Made by a program: the position numbers and the translations under genes. Of a DNA stretch of 64,000 bases, positions 1 to 7,694 are shown piece by piece. Source of the stretch: Hymenobacter translucens (lineage in GTDB: Bacteria > Bacteroidota > Bacteroidia > Cytophagales > Hymenobacteraceae); assembly GCF_020685205.1 (NCBI RefSeq), contig NZ_JAJERB010000005.1, positions 186,001 through 250,000 on the forward strand, written 5' to 3'. Position 1 is the first letter of the stretch, and every line of letters begins with the position of its first letter. The notes under the pieces are model-generated. The model saw only the letters and a list, made by a program, of their open reading frames with translations, had not been told where the DNA came from and searched no databases.

Positions 1-2
1 AC

Positions 3-413
3 CTGCGCCGGATCCTGACGGAAGCCGAATTTCTGTATCCACAGCCCGAGGTTATCAACGAAATTTCCTTTGCCCCGAAAACCAGCGTCGAAAACCACGT
101 GCTGATGTGCGGGGACGCGGCCGGGCTGATTACGCCCCTTTGCGGGAACGGCATGGCCATGGCCATCCACGGGGCCCAGCTGGCTTCCGACCACGTACAC
201 GACTTTCTCGCCGGGCGCACCACCCGCGAAGCCCTCGAAGCCCGCTACCAGCGCGACTGGCAAACGCACTTCGGCCGGCGGCTGCAGGTAGGGCGGGCTG
301 TGCAGCGCCTGTTTGGCGGGCCCCGGCTCAGCGAGCTGGTCGTAGGCGGGCTGCGGTACTGGCCCGGGGCCGTGCGGGCCCTGATGCAGCGCACCCACGG
401 CCAGCCGTTCTGA
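3..413 (+). CDS. FAD-dependent oxidoreductase, C-terminal part (5' end outside window)
   Basis: The reading frame is open from the window edge to the TGA at 411-413, so only about the last 136 residues are visible. The motif VLMCGDAAGLITPLCGNGM (from about residue 33 of the visible part) is the GD motif that contacts the FAD ribityl chain in the geranylgeranyl-reductase/PHBH-like flavoprotein family. The N-terminal Rossmann GxGxxG would be upstream of the window. It is followed, on the same strand, by a type III polyketide synthase and a methyltransferase; in Streptomyces srsABC a flavoprotein hydroxylase, such a synthase and a methyltransferase make methylated phenolic lipid quinones, so a hydroxylase role on a polyketide product is a reasonable inference. 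A reductase acting on isoprenoid chains cannot be excluded. Confidence 0.85.
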   Translation: MRRILTEAEFLYPQPEVINEISFAPKTSVENHVLMCGDAAGLITPLCGNGMAMAIHGAQLASDHVHDFLAGRTTREALEARYQRDWQTHFGRRLQVGRAVQRLFGGPRLSELVVGGLRYWPGAVRALMQRTHGQPF

Positions 414-566
414 GCCGGCCGGGGTAAAACTTTATGGCCTCGGAATGCTTTCGACTTAGAATCCCGTCCTTAACGGCAGATTTGACCCGCTTGCTACTGT
501 GTGCCCCCGGTAACTTGCGGCTCAGCTCCAACCCGCGGCAGGGTGTCTCTCCGTATACTGAGCTTA

Positions 567-1679
567 ATGACCAGCTTCCTTTGTGCCATTGGCACTGCCA
601 ACCCGCCCCACCGCATCCCGCAGCCCCAGATTGCCACGTTTATGGCCAACGCGCTCCAGCTCGACGAGGCCGGCACGCGCAAACTGCGGGCGCTCTACCG
701 GGTGTCGGGCATCGGGCAGCGCTTTTCGGTGCTGCCGGACTACGCCCGGGAAAACGGCGACTTCACGTTTTTTCCGAATACCCCCGACATTGAGCCCTTC
801 CCGTCGGTAGGCCAGCGGATGGGCGTGTACCGGCACGAAGCCCTGCCGTTGTCGGTAGCCGCGGCCCGGGACTGCCTGCGGCAGCTGCCAGAGCTGCAGC
901 CTGCTCAGATAACCCACCTCATCACGGTGAGCTGCACGGGCATGTACGCGCCGGGGCTCGACATCGAGCTGGTCGAGGCGCTGGGGCTGCCCACGAGCGT
1001 ACAGCGGACCTGCGTCAACTTTATGGGCTGCTACGCGGCCTTTAATGCCCTGAAGCTGGCCGATGCCTTCTGCCGGGCTGATGCCAACGCCCGGGTGCTG
1101 CTGATCTGCACCGAGCTGTGCACGATTCACTTTCAGAAAAGCCGGGAAGACGACCACCTGGTTTCCAACGCGCTGTTTGGCGACGGCTCGGCTGCGGCCG
1201 TAGTGCAGGCCCGGCCTGCCGAGCAAGGTCCGAGCCTGGCGCTGGAAGCGTTTCACTGCGGCCTCGAGCCCGACGGCCGCGCTGATATGGCCTGGCATAT
1301 CAACGACTTCGGCTTTGAAATGACGCTGTCATCGTACGTGCCCCGCATGATTCAGAAGGGCATCCGCCAGCTCACCGACGGGCTGCTACAAAATCTGCCC
1401 CTGAAGCTGAGCGACATTCACGCCTTCGCCATTCATCCCGGCGGGCGCAAGATTCTGGAGACGATTGAGCAGGAGCTGGGGCTGACAAACCACGACAACC
1501 GCTTCGCCTACCAGGTGCTGCGCGAGTACGGCAACATGTCGTCGGCCACGGTGCTATTTGTGCTGCGCGAGCTGCTTGCCTCCCTGACCCCGGCCGAAAG
1601 TCAGGAGCCGGTGCTGAGCTTTGCCTTCGGACCGGGCCTGACGCTGGAAGCTATGCTCTTACGCGTGCACCATGCCTGA
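567..1679 (+). CDS. Type III polyketide synthase (chalcone/stilbene synthase family)
   Basis: A 370-residue homodimeric-type ketosynthase expected to condense malonyl-CoA onto a starter acyl-CoA and cyclise the product in the cytoplasm. The whole catalytic triad is visible: Cys155 in NFMGCYAAFNALKLA, His290 in FAIHPGGRKIL and Asn323 in YGNMSSATV, plus the GDGSAA loop near residue 206. The ATG at 567 is chosen because MTSFLCAIGTANPP matches the usual family start; an upstream GTG at 501 would add 22 unlikely residues. Its stop overlaps the next gene by 8 bases, so they are translationally coupled. The product is not predictable from sequence; alkylresorcinol or alkylpyrone are the likely classes by analogy with srsA and bpsA. 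Confidence 0.95.
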   Translation: MTSFLCAIGTANPPHRIPQPQIATFMANALQLDEAGTRKLRALYRVSGIGQRFSVLPDYARENGDFTFFPNTPDIEPFPSVGQRMGVYRHEALPLSVAAARDCLRQLPELQPAQITHLITVSCTGMYAPGLDIELVEALGLPTSVQRTCVNFMGCYAAFNALKLADAFCRADANARVLLICTELCTIHFQKSREDDHLVSNALFGDGSAAAVVQARPAEQGPSLALEAFHCGLEPDGRADMAWHINDFGFEMTLSSYVPRMIQKGIRQLTDGLLQNLPLKLSDIHAFAIHPGGRKILETIEQELGLTNHDNRFAYQVLREYGNMSSATVLFVLRELLASLTPAESQEPVLSFAFGPGLTLEAMLLRVHHA

Positions 1680-2373
1680 TCTGAGCCGCCGGTCCAGCGA
1701 GGAAGAGCTGATGGACGACCTGACGCTGGCCACCGAGGCGCTGCGGCAGAACCTCGACGAACTGGAAGTCATCAACACCTGGCTGGGCGGCTACCGCATC
1801 GTGACCGACGGGCTGAGCCGGCTGAAGCCCCGCTTTCCCGCTGCTACGCCCCTGCAGCTGGCCGACCTGGGCAGCGGGGGCGGCGACACGCTCCGCGTTA
1901 TTGCCCGCTGGGCCCGCCGGCAGCGCCTGCCCGTGGTGCTGACGGGTATTGACGCCAACACCTTTATGCTCGACTACGCCGCCGGCAAGAGCCGGGACTA
2001 CCCGGAAATCGGCTACGAGCAGCACGACGTGTTTTCGGACGATTTCCGGACCCGGCGCTTCGACGTGCTTACCTGCAGCCTGTTCTGCCACCACTTCCCC
2101 GATGAAGCCCTGGTGCGCCTGCTGCGGCAGCTGCGGGAGCAGGCCCGGGTGGGCGTCATCATCAACGACCTGCACCGCCATCCGCTGGCCTACCACAGCA
2201 TCAAGTGGCTGACCCGGCTGTTCGGCGGCTCTTACCTTGTGCAGAACGACGCGCCCCTGTCCGTCGCCCGGGCCTTCAGCCGCCAGGACTGGCAGCGCCT
2301 GCTCCATCAGGCTGGCATCGAGACCTATGAGCTGCGCTGGCTCTGGGCCTTCCGGTGGCAGGTTATCTTTTGA
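1672..2373 (+). CDS. Class I SAM-dependent methyltransferase of the PKS cluster
   Basis: A 233-residue cytoplasmic methyltransferase. The SAM-binding motif I is LADLGSGGGDTLRVIA (about residues 63-78), followed by an acidic motif II in GIDANTFMLDYA and a HHFPDE segment typical of methyltransferase domain 11/25 proteins. The start overlaps the end of the type III polyketide synthase by 8 bases (ATG at 1672, synthase TGA at 1677-1679). By analogy with srsB and bpsB, which sit next to type III synthases and methylate their phenolic or pyrone products, this enzyme probably O- or C-methylates the polyketide. The substrate is inference. Confidence 0.9.
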   Translation: MPDLSRRSSEEELMDDLTLATEALRQNLDELEVINTWLGGYRIVTDGLSRLKPRFPAATPLQLADLGSGGGDTLRVIARWARRQRLPVVLTGIDANTFMLDYAAGKSRDYPEIGYEQHDVFSDDFRTRRFDVLTCSLFCHHFPDEALVRLLRQLREQARVGVIINDLHRHPLAYHSIKWLTRLFGGSYLVQNDAPLSVARAFSRQDWQRLLHQAGIETYELRWLWAFRWQVIF

Positions 2374-2463
2374 GCTTCAAGCTGTAAGCTACAAGCCGCA
2401 AGTTCGTTCGGGAGTGCCTCCGCCAAAAAGCCTGGGGCTTGCAGCGTGAAAGGCGCTTGGAGC

Positions 2464-3366
2464 TCAGAACAGATCCTGGGCGAGACGGAACGTGTTGGCA
2501 TGGGCTTCCACGATGTCGCTGATTTTCTCGGAGTAGCCCCCGCCCATGCACACCACGACGGGTACGCCGTGGCGCCGGCAGCTTTCGAGCACGTACCGGT
2601 CGCGCTGCTTGCAGCCTTCCCGGGTCAGGGCCAGCTTGCCCAGCTTGTCGGTAGCCAGCACATCGACGCCGGCCAGGTAGAACACGAAGTCGGGGGCTAC
2701 TTCCTGGAAAAGCCGGGGCAGCGTGTTGCGCAGCAGCTGCAGATAAGCCGCGTCGTCGGTGCCGTCGGGCAAGGGCAGGTCCAGGTCCGACTGCTCTTTG
2801 CGGTGGGGGTAGTTCCGGTCGCCGTGCATGCTGAAGGTGAACACCCGGGGCTCCTGCTGAAAGATGCGGGCCGTGCCGTTGCCCTGGTGCACGTCGAGGT
2901 CGATGATCAGGATTTTGCCAATGCCCGCCTCGTGCCGCAGCAGGTAGTTGGCCGCCACCGCTTGGTCGTTGAGCAGGCAAAATCCCTCGGCCCGGTCGGC
3001 AAAGGCGTGGTGCGTTCCCCCGGCAATATTGAGCGCGATTCCGTGCTGCCGGGCCCGGCGCGCACATTCCACCGTGCCACCCAGAATCGTTACTTCCCGC
3101 TCAACCAGGGCCGGGGACCACGGGAAACCGGACGCGCGCTCCTCCTGCCGGGTCAGATCGCCGGCGCACAGGCGGCGGTAATAGTCGGCCTGGTGGGTTT
3201 CCAGCGTCAGGGCTTCAGCCGGGGGCACGGGCACGAAGAAGCTTTCCTCCGCCACCGTGCCTTCACGCAGCAGCTGCTCGGGCAGCAGCTCGTACTTCAG
3301 CATCGGAAACCGGTGGTGGGCAGGCAACGGGTGGGCGTAGAGCGGGGCCCAGGCAATGGACAGCAT
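2464..3366 (-). CDS. Histone deacetylase family protein (AcuC/HDAC-like)
   Basis: A 300-residue zinc-dependent deacetylase of the arginase/HDAC fold. The catalytic His pair lies in GGTHHAFADRAEGFC, the zinc ligands in IIDLDVHQGNGT and in the downstream AGVD segment, and the GGGY near the C-terminus is also family-typical. The ATG at 3366 gives the usual family start MLSIAWAPLYAHPLPAHHRF; a TTG four codons earlier is less likely. In bacteria such proteins deacetylate small molecules (acetoin catabolism, acetylpolyamines) or protein lysines; which applies here is not shown by the context. It stands alone, downstream of a tRNA gene and its terminator. Confidence 0.93.
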   Translation of the reverse strand: MLSIAWAPLYAHPLPAHHRFPMLKYELLPEQLLREGTVAEESFFVPVPPAEALTLETHQADYYRRLCAGDLTRQEERASGFPWSPALVEREVTILGGTVECARRARQHGIALNIAGGTHHAFADRAEGFCLLNDQAVAANYLLRHEAGIGKILIIDLDVHQGNGTARIFQQEPRVFTFSMHGDRNYPHRKEQSDLDLPLPDGTDDAAYLQLLRNTLPRLFQEVAPDFVFYLAGVDVLATDKLGKLALTREGCKQRDRYVLESCRRHGVPVVVCMGGGYSEKISDIVEAHANTFRLAQDLF

Positions 3367-3419
3367 AGCGGGCAGCAAAGTGGACGCCGGGGTGCCAGGG
3401 CGAGTCGGCCCGGGGCCTC

Positions 3420-3455
3420 AAAATGCCACTACCCGGCCTGAAGGACCGGGTAGTG
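3420..3455 (-). terminator. Rho-independent terminator of the tRNA-Val unit
   Basis: A perfect 10-bp stem, 3427-3436 paired with 3446-3455, with a 9-base loop. On the minus strand it is followed by GCATTTTG, giving a short T-run. It lies just downstream of the tRNA gene and ahead of the deacetylase start, so it should separate the two. Confidence 0.75.
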
Positions 3456-3464
3456 AAGAAAACG

Positions 3465-3539
3465 TGGGGCGTACTGGGCTCGAACCAGTGACCCCTACCT
3501 TGTCGAGGTAGTGCTCTGAACCAACTGAGCTAACGCCCC
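3465..3539 (-). tRNA. tRNA-Val(GAC)
   Basis: A full cloverleaf folds on the minus strand: a 7-bp acceptor stem GGGGCGT/ACGCCCC, D stem GCTC/GAGC with loop AGTTGGTTCA, anticodon stem CTACC/GGTAG, variable loop GGGTC, and T arm ACTGG-TTCGAGC-CCAGT. The discriminator base is A, and CCA is not encoded. The anticodon loop TCGACAA places GAC at 34-36, hence valine. The base at position 33 is C rather than the nearly universal U. The short variable loop argues against reading it as a serine tRNA. Confidence 0.95.
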
Positions 3540-3741
3540 GGGAAAATCCGGGAGGCCAAAAGGCGGGCAAAGATACGGGCGGACGGCTGAGTACAAGCAC
3601 CCAGAGCAGAGAAATTTTTGATTGGCTGGCTTCCGGGCGCAACTTTCTGACCGGGCGAAAGTATAGCGACATACTCATGGTTTGGCGAATATCCTTGTTC
3701 GTCGGCCTGAATTTTCCTTCTGACCTAAACTCACCTCACCT

Positions 3742-4461
3742 ATGAAAAAGCTTCTTCTCATCCTCTCCTGCTGCGTAGCCGCTACGGGCGCATTTGCCCA
3801 GGACGGCCCCATTGGTGTTCCCAAGTCCACCGATTACGCTCCCGACGCCGGCAACGATTCCCGCAACACCGGCTTCGGCGTGAAGGGCGGCTTCAACCTG
3901 GCCGATGTATACGGCGACAATGCTGACAACTACAAAGACCAGGGCAATGTCAAGACCTTCCACGCCGGGGTTTACGGACAGTACGGCTTCAACTCCCGCA
4001 TCTCGATGCAGACCGAGCTGCTGTACAGCCGGCAGGGCTTTAAAGGCGGCTCCACCTACTCTCCCACTACCGGCACGAGCACCACGGTAAATGAGCGTCG
4101 CCTCGACTACCTGCAGCTGCCGGTACTGGTTGTGTTCAACGTCCTCGACAACGTGAGCCTGCACGCCGGCCCCCAGGTGTCTTTGCTGACCAAAGTGCAG
4201 GAAGACGGCAAGGACCGTAAGATTGCCAACGAGAACAACAACGCCGGTACGCCCATCTACGGCTACAGCTACAGCAGCCTCGACTATGGCCTGTCGGCCG
4301 GTGCAGAGGCCCGCGTTGGTCCCGCCCGCGTTGGTGCCCGCTACACGGCCGGCTTTGCCGACATTATCAAGGAGCAGGTGAAAACCAGCACCAGCACGGC
4401 CCTGAACGACATCCGCAACAACGTGTTCCAGGTGTACGTGGGCATCGGCTTCGCCCGCTAG
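3742..4461 (+). CDS. PorT-like outer-membrane beta-barrel protein
   Basis: A 239-residue protein with a clear Sec signal peptide (MKKLLLILSCCVAATGAFAQ, cleavage after AFAQ). The rest has alternating strands such as GFGVKGGFNLADVYG, MQTELLYSRQGF, VSLHAGPQVSLL and AEARVGPARVGARYTAG, and ends in the aromatic strand VFQVYVGIGFAR, as expected for an eight-stranded barrel of the outer-membrane protein beta-barrel family (PF13568). These are abundant in Bacteroidota outer membranes, mostly without known function. A T-rich terminator hairpin follows directly, so it is probably a single-gene unit. Confidence 0.88.
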   Translation: MKKLLLILSCCVAATGAFAQDGPIGVPKSTDYAPDAGNDSRNTGFGVKGGFNLADVYGDNADNYKDQGNVKTFHAGVYGQYGFNSRISMQTELLYSRQGFKGGSTYSPTTGTSTTVNERRLDYLQLPVLVVFNVLDNVSLHAGPQVSLLTKVQEDGKDRKIANENNNAGTPIYGYSYSSLDYGLSAGAEARVGPARVGARYTAGFADIIKEQVKTSTSTALNDIRNNVFQVYVGIGFAR

Positions 4462-4488
4462 CACTGACGATTATCTGAGTTGAGAAAA

Positions 4489-4515
4489 GGAAGCCGCGCC
4501 GGCTTCCTTTTTTTT
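4489..4515 (+). terminator. Terminator of the outer-membrane barrel gene
   Basis: An 8-bp GC-rich stem, 4489-4496 with 4500-4507, a three-base loop and eight T residues at 4508-4515. It is a textbook intrinsic terminator on the plus strand. Its position argues that the next gene starts at 4534, not further upstream. Confidence 0.9.
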
Positions 4516-4533
4516 GTGCTTTCTTCCCGGCTC

Positions 4534-5064
4534 ATGGCCTTGCTCTGTTTGCTTCTTACCCTGCTTCCGGCGCCTCTGGCCCGGCTACCCGCCATCAACC
4601 ACAGCCGGGAGCTGCTGGCTGAGCAGGGCATGGCGGTGCTCGGCGCCTGGGCCCTGCTCAACCTGCTCGTCAGCGGCTACTACGTGGCCCAATCCGATAG
4701 TCGTACCGAAGGCCGGTGGTTTCACCTGATGAACGTAAGCTGGAACGTGGTCAACGCGGTGCTGGCAGTAGTCGGGATGCTGCGGGCCCACCCGGGCGAC
4801 GTAGCCAGCCTGACGCTGGCGGCAAGCCTGGCGGCCCAGTTCGACTTTGAGAAGATTCTGCTGCTGAACGCGGGCCTGGATGTAGCCTACATCGCCGTGG
4901 GCAGCTGGCTGCGGGCCGGAGCACCCCGGCACGCCAAACCCGTGCGGCAGCTGGGCTTCGGCCGGTCCCTGTGGGTGCAGGGCAGCTTTCTGCTGCTGTT
5001 CGACCTGGGCTTCTACTTCGTGTACCACCGGCACGCAGCCGAGCTGCTGGCGCTGGTGGGCTAA
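4534..5064 (+). CDS. Small integral membrane protein of unknown function
   Basis: A 176-residue protein with about four hydrophobic spans: residues 1-20, a segment in MAVLGAWALLNLLVSGYYVA, one around VVNAVLAVVGML, one around ILLLNAGLDVAYIAVGSWL, and a last one in SFLLLFDLGFYFVYH. The ATG at 4534 is chosen because the in-frame TTG at 4480 lies before the upstream terminator. I do not recognise a catalytic motif. Similar uncharacterised four-span proteins (DUF6992-like, from memory) occur in Hymenobacter relatives, but I cannot confirm family membership. It converges on the DJ-1/PfpI gene across a shared terminator. Confidence 0.8.
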   Translation: MALLCLLLTLLPAPLARLPAINHSRELLAEQGMAVLGAWALLNLLVSGYYVAQSDSRTEGRWFHLMNVSWNVVNAVLAVVGMLRAHPGDVASLTLAASLAAQFDFEKILLLNAGLDVAYIAVGSWLRAGAPRHAKPVRQLGFGRSLWVQGSFLLLFDLGFYFVYHRHAAELLALVG

Positions 5065-5065
5065 C

Positions 5066-5107
5066 CGCAAAAAGCCCCTGCTACGTTGGTTACAGGGGCT
5101 TTTTGCG
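5066..5107. terminator. Bidirectional terminator between convergent genes
   Basis: A perfect 15-bp stem, 5066-5080 with 5093-5107, rich in A on one side and T on the other, so it can end transcription from both the membrane protein gene (plus) and the DJ-1/PfpI gene (minus). Confidence 0.9.
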
Positions 5108-5130
5108 TTAGAAGGTAATGACCGGGCCTG

Positions 5131-5703
5131 CTACGAGCGGGGCTGGTGCTGGCCTTCGGCAATTTCCTCAATCAGCTTCTGGCTGAAGGCCGGAATGTCG
5201 CCGGGGTTGCGGCTGGTGACGAGGCCCTTGTCGGTGACAACGGTTTCGTCGGTCCACTGGGCGCCGGCGTTCTGCAGGTCGGAGCGCAGGCTGGGCCAGC
5301 TCGTCACGTTGCGGCCGCGGAGCAGGCCGGTCTCAATCAGCGTCCAGGGGCCGTGGCAGATGGCACCCACCGCCTTGCCCGAACGCATCATCTCCGTCAC
5401 AAAGCTCACCACCCTGGGCTCCATGCGCAGCTTGTCGGGGCTGATGACGCCGCCGGGCAGCAGCAGGGCGTCGTAGCTGCCGGCCTGAACCTCGTCGATG
5501 GTCTTGTCGACCTTCACCTTGTCGCCCCAGTCGTTGCCGTCCCAGCCCTTGATAGAGCCCGATTTAAGCGAGATGACGTGGGTTTCGGCGCCGGCATCTT
5601 CCAGCGCCTTTTTGGGCTTCTCCAGCTCCGACTGCTCAAAGCCGTCGGTGGCGACAATGGCAATCCGCTTGCCTTTCAGTTTATCAGATCCGAAAATGCT
5701 CAT
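5131..5703 (-). CDS. DJ-1/PfpI family protein (type 1 glutamine amidotransferase-like)
   Basis: A 190-residue cytoplasmic protein with the DJ-1/PfpI fold. The nucleophile elbow is visible as GAICHGPWTL (Cys near residue 115), with the conserved upstream Glu in TDGFEQSEL and the LLLPGG turn. The family includes general stress protein 18 and YhbO/PfpI enzymes, described as deglycases, glyoxalases or chaperones active under stress; assignment to one activity is not possible here. It is transcribed alone and ends at the bidirectional terminator at 5066-5107. Confidence 0.92.
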   Translation of the reverse strand: MSIFGSDKLKGKRIAIVATDGFEQSELEKPKKALEDAGAETHVISLKSGSIKGWDGNDWGDKVKVDKTIDEVQAGSYDALLLPGGVISPDKLRMEPRVVSFVTEMMRSGKAVGAICHGPWTLIETGLLRGRNVTSWPSLRSDLQNAGAQWTDETVVTDKGLVTSRNPGDIPAFSQKLIEEIAEGQHQPRS

Positions 5704-5738
5704 GGTGTAGGGTTGTGATTGAGTTAGGATAGGAACAG

Positions 5739-5771
5739 AAAAGCCGGCCCGCTTACGCGCACCGGCTTTTT
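5739..5771 (-). terminator. Terminator of the thioesterase gene
   Basis: A 9-bp stem, 5739-5747 with 5762-5770, flanked by A and T runs. It lies downstream of the thioesterase stop and upstream of the DJ-1/PfpI start on the minus strand. Confidence 0.75.
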
Positions 5772-5797
5772 ACTTAACGCAAGGTTGAGCTTCGGAG

Positions 5798-6325
5798 TTA
5801 CTCCCCGTCGTCGGCCCCGCCACGCTGGCGCTTGAGCTGCTTGCGCAGGCGGCGGACCCGCTCGTCGAACCCGTCGGGGTCGTAGTCCACATCGTCCACG
5901 TCGAGCTGGTCGAGCAGGTCCATCATGGCGTCGGGATGGTCGGTACGGGTGCCGCCCGACACGCGTACAAAGGCCATTTCCGACCAGAGCAGGGCCTTCA
6001 GGCGCACGCCGGTCTGGTCGAGCATCTGCATTTCCACCACCAGGGAGGAGTTGTCGTAGTGAATCAGCTGGCTGCGGATCAGCACGGTTTCGCCCTGCTG
6101 GGCCGGGCGCAGGTAGGCAATGTGGTGCTTGGTTATCACCCACGCCGCCCCCGACTCCCGGGCCACCTGCCCGATGTTCAGGGCGTAATGCTCGGTGGTG
6201 TGGTCTTCGCGGGCGTTGAGGAAATAGTCGAGAAACCGGGCGTTGTTGAGGTGGCCCAGCGGGTCGCAGTCCTGGAAGTGGACGCGGTAGGTGGTTTCGG
6301 GCGTTTTGGGCAGAGAAGCGGCCAT
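5798..6325 (-). CDS. Acyl-CoA thioesterase, 4HBT/YbgC type
   Basis: A 175-residue hotdog-fold thioesterase expected to hydrolyse acyl-CoA or related thioesters in the cytoplasm. The active-site segment is VHFQDCDPLGHLNNARFLDY, in which Asp and the following DPLGHLNN are the 4-hydroxybenzoyl-CoA thioesterase signature. The last 35 residues are charged (DQLDVDDVDYDPDGFDERVRR, then a basic run), which goes beyond the usual 130-140-residue family length. No operon partner is obvious; the gene has its own terminator. Confidence 0.88.
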   Translation of the reverse strand: MAASLPKTPETTYRVHFQDCDPLGHLNNARFLDYFLNAREDHTTEHYALNIGQVARESGAAWVITKHHIAYLRPAQQGETVLIRSQLIHYDNSSLVVEMQMLDQTGVRLKALLWSEMAFVRVSGGTRTDHPDAMMDLLDQLDVDDVDYDPDGFDERVRRLRKQLKRQRGGADDGE

Positions 6326-6452
6326 GGGTGCAGGTCAGGAACGGGGCGCAAGGTACGGACGACCGGTAAATCAGAGCGGCGAGGTCAAAGTGCAGACCCC
6401 AGACCTGAAACGTAAAGACGTCGTGTTTATGAACGTGTCTCAACTCTCCGTC

Positions 6453-7568
6453 TTACCCTTTCTTCTCCTCCCCTTCGGCTGGTGGGCCAAGCACCTTCAC
6501 CTTGTCGCCTTTGCTCAGACCCGACAGGATTTCGACGTTGATGCCGTCCGATAGACCGGTCTTAACCAGTTGCCGGCGAAACTTCTGGGGCGCGGTTTCC
6601 ACCTCCACAAACACGCTGTCCTTGTTGACTTTGCCAAACTGCAGCAAACTTTCCCGGATGGCCAGCACCTGGTTGCGGCGGCCCAGCACGATGTCGCCGT
6701 TGGCGGAGTAATTGGCGCGCAGAAACTGGTCGGGCCGCAGCTTGAGGCGGGCCCGCACCTGAAACTTGATGGCGCCATCCTCGGTGATGCCCTTGGGCGC
6801 GATATATTCGAGCACCGCCGGGAACGCCTCATTTTCAAGGGCTCCGATGGTCAGGTTCAGGTCCATGCCTTCGCGCACCTTGCCCACTTCACTTTCGTCA
6901 ATCTTGCCCTCAAACACGAGGGTCTTCATGTCGGCCACCGAGGCAATGGTGGTGCCCTCGTTGAAGTTGTTGCGCTCCACCACCGAGGAACCTACTTTAA
7001 TGGGCACGTCGAGCAGCAGGCCGGTGATGGTGGACCGGACCAGGTTGGTGGCCCCGCCGGTGTTGCGCGAGGCCCCGCGCTGGGCAATCTGCAGGTTGCT
7101 TTCGGCCGCTTCGAGCTGCTGCTGCTTGGCCCGGTAGTCGGCCAGGTAACGCTGGTACTCCTGTTGGGCAATAACTTTCTGCTCGTAGAGGCTCTGCTGC
7201 CGGTCGAGCTCGGTTTTGCTGGTTTCTACCGCAATGCGGGCCGATTGAATGCCGGTCTGGGCGTTGTTCACGCTGGCGGCGTTGGCCACGGTGCGGATGC
7301 GGGCAATGAGCTGGCCTTCCTTCACGGGCTGCCCGGCTTCCACGTACAGCTCCTCCACGATGCCCGACACCTGGGGCTTGATCTGCACTTCCCGGCGCGG
7401 CACGATGCTGCCGGTCGCCACCGTCTTCTTCACGATGTCGGTCAGGAAGGGCTGCTCGGTTTTGTACGTCACCGGGTCGGAGTGCGACTGGCGGTAGAAG
7501 TAGTAGCCAAGCCAGCCAAAGCCGGCCAGCAGCAGAAGCAGCAGAAAGGTGAGCAGAACGCGTTTCAT
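6453..7568 (-). CDS. Efflux adaptor, membrane-fusion protein (MacA/HlyD family)
   Basis: A 371-residue periplasmic adaptor anchored by one N-terminal membrane span (about residues 4-25). The biotinyl-lipoyl-like half-motifs are PQVSGIVEELYVEAGQPVKE and the matching second half after a coiled-coil hairpin (about residues 95-160), followed by beta-barrel and membrane-proximal domains (YIAPKGI, FQVRARLKL, ADMKTLVFEGKIDESEVGKV). It is the last gene of a minus-strand operon with two MacB-like permeases and an ATPase, so it should link them to an outer-membrane exit channel such as TolC. No TolC-like gene lies in the window. Substrate unknown. Confidence 0.93.
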   Translation of the reverse strand: MKRVLLTFLLLLLLAGFGWLGYYFYRQSHSDPVTYKTEQPFLTDIVKKTVATGSIVPRREVQIKPQVSGIVEELYVEAGQPVKEGQLIARIRTVANAASVNNAQTGIQSARIAVETSKTELDRQQSLYEQKVIAQQEYQRYLADYRAKQQQLEAAESNLQIAQRGASRNTGGATNLVRSTITGLLLDVPIKVGSSVVERNNFNEGTTIASVADMKTLVFEGKIDESEVGKVREGMDLNLTIGALENEAFPAVLEYIAPKGITEDGAIKFQVRARLKLRPDQFLRANYSANGDIVLGRRNQVLAIRESLLQFGKVNKDSVFVEVETAPQKFRRQLVKTGLSDGINVEILSGLSKGDKVKVLGPPAEGEEKKG

Positions 7569-7576
7569 TGTTATTA

Positions 7577-7604
7577 GTTGTCAGTTGTTCGTTGTCAGTT
7601 GTTC
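7577..7604. repeat. Tandem 14-base duplication with a downstream inverted copy
   Basis: The sequence gttgtcagttgttc occurs twice in tandem (7577-7590, 7591-7604). Sixteen bases of it (7584-7599) also recur as a perfect inverted copy at 7667-7682, 67 bases away, within the 126-base gap between adaptor and permease genes. In the transcript this could form a stem loop between the two cistrons. Confidence 0.8.
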
Positions 7605-7694
7605 GGTCATAATTGTGAGTTGATGGTTAATTGTCCGGGCATTTTGTCAAATAAAATCTGAACGATACTGACAACGAACAACCAACGACTATAA

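Noticed and set aside
2446..3441. 331-codon plus-strand frame opposite the deacetylase gene
   Set aside because: No domain; the deacetylase on the minus strand has all its metal ligands.
4480..4533. Upstream TTG start for the small membrane protein
   Set aside because: It would place the start before the terminator at 4489-4515; the ATG at 4534 is more consistent.
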